In this document: positions 60,355 to 64,000 of the stretch, piece by piece | Layout: every line of letters starts with the position of its first letter | How positions within the stretch are numbered: the first letter of the stretch is position 1 | DNA from: Wenzhouxiangella sp042310355 | GTDB lineage: Bacteria; Pseudomonadota; Gammaproteobacteria; Xanthomonadales; Wenzhouxiangellaceae | NCBI RefSeq assembly: GCF_042310355.1 | Contig: NZ_JBHJMR010000010.1 | Span: 62,001-126,000, forward strand | Reading direction: 5' to 3' | Length of the DNA: 64,000 nucleotides | Position numbers and translations under genes: made by a program | Notes under the pieces: generated by a model | The model's input: only the letters and a program-made list of their open reading frames with translations | Database searches by the model: none | What the model was told of the DNA's origin: nothing

Positions 60355-61446
60355 ATGAAGGCCGACTACGGGCCGTTGGGGCGTTATCGGGCCCTGGTCG
60401 ACGGGAACCGGCTGCAGGCCGACGCCGTGCAGGAGGCCGTATGCGAACGCCTGGAAGAACGCTATCGGACGCTGGTCGACCAACCCACGGGATGGATCGA
60501 CCGCTGGCGCCGGCGCCATCCGGGCGTGAGTGGGCTGTACATTCACGGCGGCGTCGGTCGGGGCAAGACATTGCTCATGGACCTGTTCGCCGAAAGCCTC
60601 GACGAGGCCGACATCCCGGTCTGGCGCATCCACTTCCACCGCTTCATGGACCACGTCCAGGAAGCGCTCAAGCGGCACGGGCGACAGCGCGACCCGCTGC
60701 CGGCAATGGCGCGAGAAATCGCCGGCCGTTGCCGGGTGCTTTGCTTCGACGAGTTCCACGTCAGCGACATCGCCGACGCCATGCTGCTCGCCGGCCTGAT
60801 CCAACCACTGTTCGAGCGCGGCCTCTGCCTGGTCGCCACCAGCAATACCGCCCCGGCGGATCTCTACGCCGGCGGACTCCAGCGCAAGCGCTTCGTCCCG
60901 GCCATCGAGGCCATCGAGCGTCACTGCGAGGTCGTCGAGCTGGACGCCGAAACCGACTACCGGCTGCGAGAGTTGACCCGGCACCGAACCTACTACTACC
61001 CAGCAGACCCGGACGCAAGGGAGGAAATGGCCGACGAGTTTGCCGCCCTCACCCGCGGCGAACGGGTCAGCGACATGACCCTCGAGGTTCGCGGCCGTCA
61101 CCTCAAGCCGCGCTACCGGGCCGGCCCCGTCGCCTGGTTCGATTTCGAGACCCTGTGCCTGGGGCCTCGCTCCAGCGGCGAATACATCGAACTGGCCCGG
61201 CGCTTCTCGACGCTGTTCCTGAGCAATGTGCCGGCCATGGACGAGTTTGAAAACGACGCCGCCCGCCGCTTCATCCACCTGGTGGACGAATGCTACGACC
61301 GGGCCGTCAAACTCGTGATTAGTGCCGAAGTCGCGCCGGAGGAGCTGTACACGGGAAAACGCCTGGCCGCCCCCTTCGAGCGCACCGTCTCGCGACTGAT
61401 CGAGATGCAGAGCCACGAGTACCTGGGGCGCGAGCACCGGCCCTGA
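60355..61446 (+). CDS. zapE: Cell division ATPase ZapE
   Basis: ZapE (AFG1-like) is an ATPase that acts on Z-ring dynamics under low oxygen or heat in E. coli. The product is 363 residues with Walker A GGVGRGKT at 65-72, FHRFM, Walker B CFDEFHVSD at 130-138 and LVATSNTAP. All motifs are intact. It is likely cotranscribed with the hydrolase upstream. The octad palindrome begins four bases after its stop. Confidence 0.94.
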   Translation: MKADYGPLGRYRALVDGNRLQADAVQEAVCERLEERYRTLVDQPTGWIDRWRRRHPGVSGLYIHGGVGRGKTLLMDLFAESLDEADIPVWRIHFHRFMDHVQEALKRHGRQRDPLPAMAREIAGRCRVLCFDEFHVSDIADAMLLAGLIQPLFERGLCLVATSNTAPADLYAGGLQRKRFVPAIEAIERHCEVVELDAETDYRLRELTRHRTYYYPADPDAREEMADEFAALTRGERVSDMTLEVRGRHLKPRYRAGPVAWFDFETLCLGPRSSGEYIELARRFSTLFLSNVPAMDEFENDAARRFIHLVDECYDRAVKLVISAEVAPEELYTGKRLAAPFERTVSRLIEMQSHEYLGREHRP

Positions 61447-61449
61447 CGG

Positions 61450-61624
61450 GTTGGCTGGTTGGCTGGTTGGCTGGTTGGCTGGTTGGCTGGTTCGCTGGTT
61501 CGCTGGTTCGCTGGTTCGGCAATGATGCTCTCGGTTGCCGGCATTCCATTCGCGGCGAAGCCGCCCCGCAGACCGAGCGGGTACCGAACGAGCCAACTAG
61601 CAAACCAGCCAACCAGCAAACAAC
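61450..61624. repeat. Octad-armed palindrome between zapE and the TetR gene
   Basis: The left arm (61450-61519) has about eight copies of GGTTGGCT, of which the inner four are GGTTCGCT. The right arm (about 61588-61624) has complementary units (AACCAGCC type), and its inner unit carries the matching CGAAC change. The core (61520-61587) includes GAAGCCGCCCCGCAGACCGA, 17 of 20 identical to 34250-34269. It lies between convergent genes and contains no gene. Confidence 0.88.
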
Positions 61625-61630
61625 CGGAGG

Positions 61631-62224
61631 TCAAACCTCGATCAATGTCTCGATCACGTGCTGCACGTAGGCGTCGAAATCCGGCTCGTCCTTGTCCGGC
61701 ACCAGGCCCTGGGCCTGGAGCTGCAGGTAGCCGACGTATGAGGAGTACATCAGGTTGGCGCGGTGGCGAGCCTCGGTATCAGGAAGGCCCAGCTCCCGCA
61801 GGGCACCGGCCAGGTATTTGACGCGGCGCTCGGTCACGCGCCTGAGCACCGGCCCGATGCAGGGATGATCGGGCGTGGCACACAGGGCCACGTAAATGCG
61901 GTGGGTCAGCGTCTGCCGGCTGGTGCGCCAGACGAAATCGGCCAGGCGCTCGGCCGCGGCACTGCCGGCACTCAGCGAGAGCTTGAGGTGCTGCCGGTCC
62001 TGCTGTTCCCAGCGCGCCAGCGCCCTGGCCAGCAGTTCGTCGCGGCCGGGAAAATGCCAGTAGAAACTACCCTTGGTAATTCCCAGGCGCCGCGCCAGGG
62101 GTTCCACCCGCAGGGCGGCGATGCCCTTGTCGGCGATCAGCGCCAGCGCTTCCTGCTCCCAGTCCGCCGGGGTCAACGAGGCCTTCTCGCCGCCTCCGCT
62201 ACACTCTGTACTTGATTTGGGCAT
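61631..62224 (-). CDS. TetR-family transcriptional regulator
   Basis: The product is 197 residues with an N-terminal TetR helix-turn-helix (ALRVEPLARRLGITKGSFYWHFPGRDELL) and a helical ligand domain. It is divergent from the alpha/beta hydrolase and fadE genes with a 123-base gap, so control of those genes in response to a fatty or hydrophobic ligand is a reasonable inference. An exact operator palindrome is not obvious. Confidence 0.9.
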   Translation of the reverse strand: MPKSSTECSGGGEKASLTPADWEQEALALIADKGIAALRVEPLARRLGITKGSFYWHFPGRDELLARALARWEQQDRQHLKLSLSAGSAAAERLADFVWRTSRQTLTHRIYVALCATPDHPCIGPVLRRVTERRVKYLAGALRELGLPDTEARHRANLMYSSYVGYLQLQAQGLVPDKDEPDFDAYVQHVIETLIEV

Positions 62225-62311
62225 GTCGATCCGCGATGGTATTCGGTGAACGTTCGGCGCCGCACTCAGGGCACTTGTTTGTGGGCCTTACCGAACCAAT
62301 ATCAAACTGCA

Positions 62312-62347
62312 TTGACTAACGAATAGGGTAAACCCATACTCTGCCGT
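62312..62347 (+). promoter_or_regulatory. Sigma-70-type promoter of the hydrolase-fadE genes
   Basis: TTGACT (five of six) at 62312-62317 and CATACT (four of six) at 62335-62340, spaced 17 bases. The predicted start is at about 62347, one base before the ATG, with no ribosome site, suggesting a leaderless mRNA. The remainder of the divergent gap is the likely place for the TetR operator. Confidence 0.5.
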
Positions 62348-63226
62348 ATGGAAGCTGTACGCAAACTCAACGACGATATTCGCCGACGCCAGATCTGGAC
62401 CGATGACGGCATCCGCCTGAGCCTTCGCTATTATGGCGATGATCGGGCGCCCTGTGTGCTCATGGCCCATGGCTTCGGCCAGACCCAGTATGCCTGGGAA
62501 GAAACCGGGCGCCGTCTCGCCGCCGCCGGCTGGCAGGCGGTCAGCTATGACGCACGCGGCCACGGCGAGTCCGACCGCGCGCCCAGCGGCGAGTACGACT
62601 TCGAGCAGTTCGTCGAGGACTTTCGCCGGGTCTGCGCGTCGCTGCCCAACCGCCCGGCGGTCATCGGAGCGTCGATGGGCGGCCTGACCGCCCTGCTGGC
62701 TCATTCCGAGAAACCCAAGGTGGAGCTGTCATCGCTGGTTCTGGTCGACATCGCGCCGCGCTGGGACGACAGCGGAGTCGAGGCGATGCTGTCGTTCATG
62801 CGCCAGAACCCCAAGGGTTTCGAAACGCTCGACGACGCCATCGAGGCGGTTCGCGGCTTCCTGCCCCATCGCCGCCACAACGGCTCGGGTGACGGTCTGA
62901 CGCGCAACCTGCGCCAGGGCAGCGACGGCCGCTGGTACTGGCACTGGGATCCGGCCATGCTGGCCCTGGCCGAGAAGAGCAGCAACCTGCAGTCGCGCCT
63001 GAAATCGGCCTCGCGCCGGCTCAAGATTCCGACTCTGCTGGTCGCCGGCGGCCAGAGCGAGATGATCGGCCAGGAGCATATCGAGGAGTTTCTCAAGCTG
63101 GCCCCGCACGCCGAACAAGCCACCGTCGAGGACGCCAGCCACATGGTGGCCGGCGACCGCAACGACCATTTCATGGGCGCCGTCACGCCGTTCCTCAAAC
63201 GGCAGGCCGCTCAGGGAGCAAGCTGA
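62348..63226 (+). CDS. Alpha/beta hydrolase (epoxide hydrolase/esterase-like)
   Basis: The product is 292 residues with oxyanion HGFGQTQYAW, RGHGESDRA, nucleophile elbow IGASMGG and a C-terminal His in DASHMVAGD. The class includes esterases, haloperoxidase-like and epoxide hydrolases; the Ser nucleophile argues against epoxide hydrolase, which uses Asp. It is one base ahead of fadE, so a role in lipid or polyester breakdown is inferred. It lacks an obvious Shine-Dalgarno sequence. Confidence 0.9.
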   Translation: MEAVRKLNDDIRRRQIWTDDGIRLSLRYYGDDRAPCVLMAHGFGQTQYAWEETGRRLAAAGWQAVSYDARGHGESDRAPSGEYDFEQFVEDFRRVCASLPNRPAVIGASMGGLTALLAHSEKPKVELSSLVLVDIAPRWDDSGVEAMLSFMRQNPKGFETLDDAIEAVRGFLPHRRHNGSGDGLTRNLRQGSDGRWYWHWDPAMLALAEKSSNLQSRLKSASRRLKIPTLLVAGGQSEMIGQEHIEEFLKLAPHAEQATVEDASHMVAGDRNDHFMGAVTPFLKRQAAQGAS

Positions 63227-63227
63227 C

Positions 63228-64000
63228 ATGATGATCCTGCTGTTCTTGCTGGCCCTGCTCGTCGCCGGGCTGGCCTGCGCCTATTTCCGCGCCTCGGTGA
63301 CCACCTGGGCCATCGTGACCGGCATTGTCGGCCTCGGGTTCACGATCGCCGGCGAACCTGGCTGGATTTCGCTGACGCTGTTCTGGCTGCTGTTTGTGCC
63401 GATCGCGGCCGTGCTCACCAACCGCAACTGGCGACGCGAATTCATCACCGGGCGGCTGCTCGACAGCTTCGTCGGCATGGTGCCAACCATTTCGGAAACC
63501 GAGCAGGTCGCGCTCGACGCCGGAACGGTGGGATTCGAAGGCGAGCTGTTCGGCGGCAATCCGCGCTGGAGCCGCTTCATCAAGAAGCCGCTGCACGAGC
63601 TCAGCACCGAAGAGAAGGCCTTTGTCGACGGGCCGGTCGAGGAACTGTGCGGCATGATCGACGAGTGGGAATTCACCCATTACCGGGCCGGAACCTCCGA
63701 CGAGGTCTGGGAACACCTCAAAAAGAACAAGTACTTCGGGATGATCATTCCGAAGGAATACGGCGGGCTGGGCTTTTCCGCCGTTGCCCACCGCGCCGTG
63801 CTCGAGAAGGTCGGCGGCCTCAGTTCCACGGTCGGTTCGATCGTCGCCGTGCCTAATTCGCTCGGCCCCGCCGAACTGCTGCTGCACTACGGCACCGAGG
63901 AACAGAAAAACCACTACCTGCCCCGCCTGGCCTCGGGCGAGGAAATTCCCTGCTTCGGCCTGACCAGCACCGTGGCCGGCTCGGACGCGACCTCCATCGC
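63228..64000 (+). CDS. fadE: Acyl-CoA dehydrogenase FadE (partial, runs off window)
   Basis: FadE catalyses the first step of beta-oxidation at the inner membrane. Only the first 257 codons are in the window. Two N-terminal hydrophobic helices (MMILLFLLALLVAGLACAYF and the next) are followed by RNWRREFITGRLL, SETEQVALDAGTVGFEGELF and the dehydrogenase start KNKYFGMIIPKEYGGLGFSA. This long N-terminal form matches E. coli FadE (about 814 residues). The ATG at 63228 is one base after the hydrolase stop. Confidence 0.94.
   Translation, partial: MMILLFLLALLVAGLACAYFRASVTTWAIVTGIVGLGFTIAGEPGWISLTLFWLLFVPIAAVLTNRNWRREFITGRLLDSFVGMVPTISETEQVALDAGTVGFEGELFGGNPRWSRFIKKPLHELSTEEKAFVDGPVEELCGMIDEWEFTHYRAGTSDEVWEHLKKNKYFGMIIPKEYGGLGFSAVAHRAVLEKVGGLSSTVGSIVAVPNSLGPAELLLHYGTEEQKNHYLPRLASGEEIPCFGLTSTVAGSDATSI

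Overview
The window reads as ordinary chromosome of a GC-rich gammaproteobacterium. Genes are densely packed, ATGA/GTGA/TGATG start-stop overlaps are common, and outer-membrane biogenesis genes (lptE, yhdP, an MCE transport system) and a FadE-type acyl-CoA dehydrogenase are present. The unidirectional block leuS-lptE-holA-nadD-rsfS-rlmH-maf-rng-yhdP-tldD-pmbA resembles Xanthomonadales/Lysobacterales and relatives such as Wenzhouxiangella. That placement is my inference and needs a marker-gene tree. I see no rRNA, CRISPR array, prophage or insertion sequence with a transposase. One tRNA gene is present.

Layout. 1-15400 (minus strand): the translation, replication and envelope block listed above, headed by a small acidic lipoprotein gene with its own Rho-independent terminator. 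15.6-18.5 kb: a Sel1-repeat protein, an M17 aminopeptidase, a 330-base MITE-like element and a DUF2937-like protein. 18.7-24.8 kb: a response regulator with a degenerate GGDEF domain, an MCE/Mla-like lipid transport operon (permease with STAS, ATPase, MlaD-like, PqiC-like lipoprotein) and a Deg/HtrA protease. 25-30.3 kb: an HNH nuclease coupled to an Xni-like nuclease, a secreted propeller protein, a NUDIX hydrolase, a MAPEG protein, isoaspartyl peptidase and a CPXCG protein. 30.3-34.1 kb: the methionine/SAM cycle genes metK, ahcY and metF. 34.4-37.4 kb: a cardiolipin-synthase-type PLD protein and a Ycf46-like AAA+ ATPase. 37.6-44.9 kb: a ten-gene Mrp/Mbh-type Na+/H+ antiporter operon with three NuoL/M/N-like subunits and no full-length MrpA. 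45-51 kb: a Rieske protein, a solute-binding lipoprotein, an SLC13-type permease and a Ser/Thr kinase with TPR sensor. 51-57.8 kb: queC and three c-di-GMP proteins, with a tRNA-Arg(CCG) gene followed by two extra copies of its 3' end and terminator. 58-64 kb: cytochrome c5, AcpH, two alpha/beta hydrolases, ZapE, a TetR regulator and the start of fadE.

The most unusual content is intergenic. At five places (1-106, 8891-9121, 31164-31244, 34189-34402, 61450-61624) a short tandem repeat of 7 or 8 bases is followed by its reverse complement, so that two repetitive arms can pair around a core. Three further loci carry one-sided heptad arrays, two of which contain the neighbouring gene's stop codon. 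Two of the palindromes have unrelated arms (heptad versus octad) but share a 17/20 identical core segment. In one the arm sequence variants are mirrored on both sides. A second unusual locus is the tRNA-Arg tail array, whose 177-185 base spacing recalls the repeats of the E. coli tyrT operon. These are the best candidates for something undescribed.
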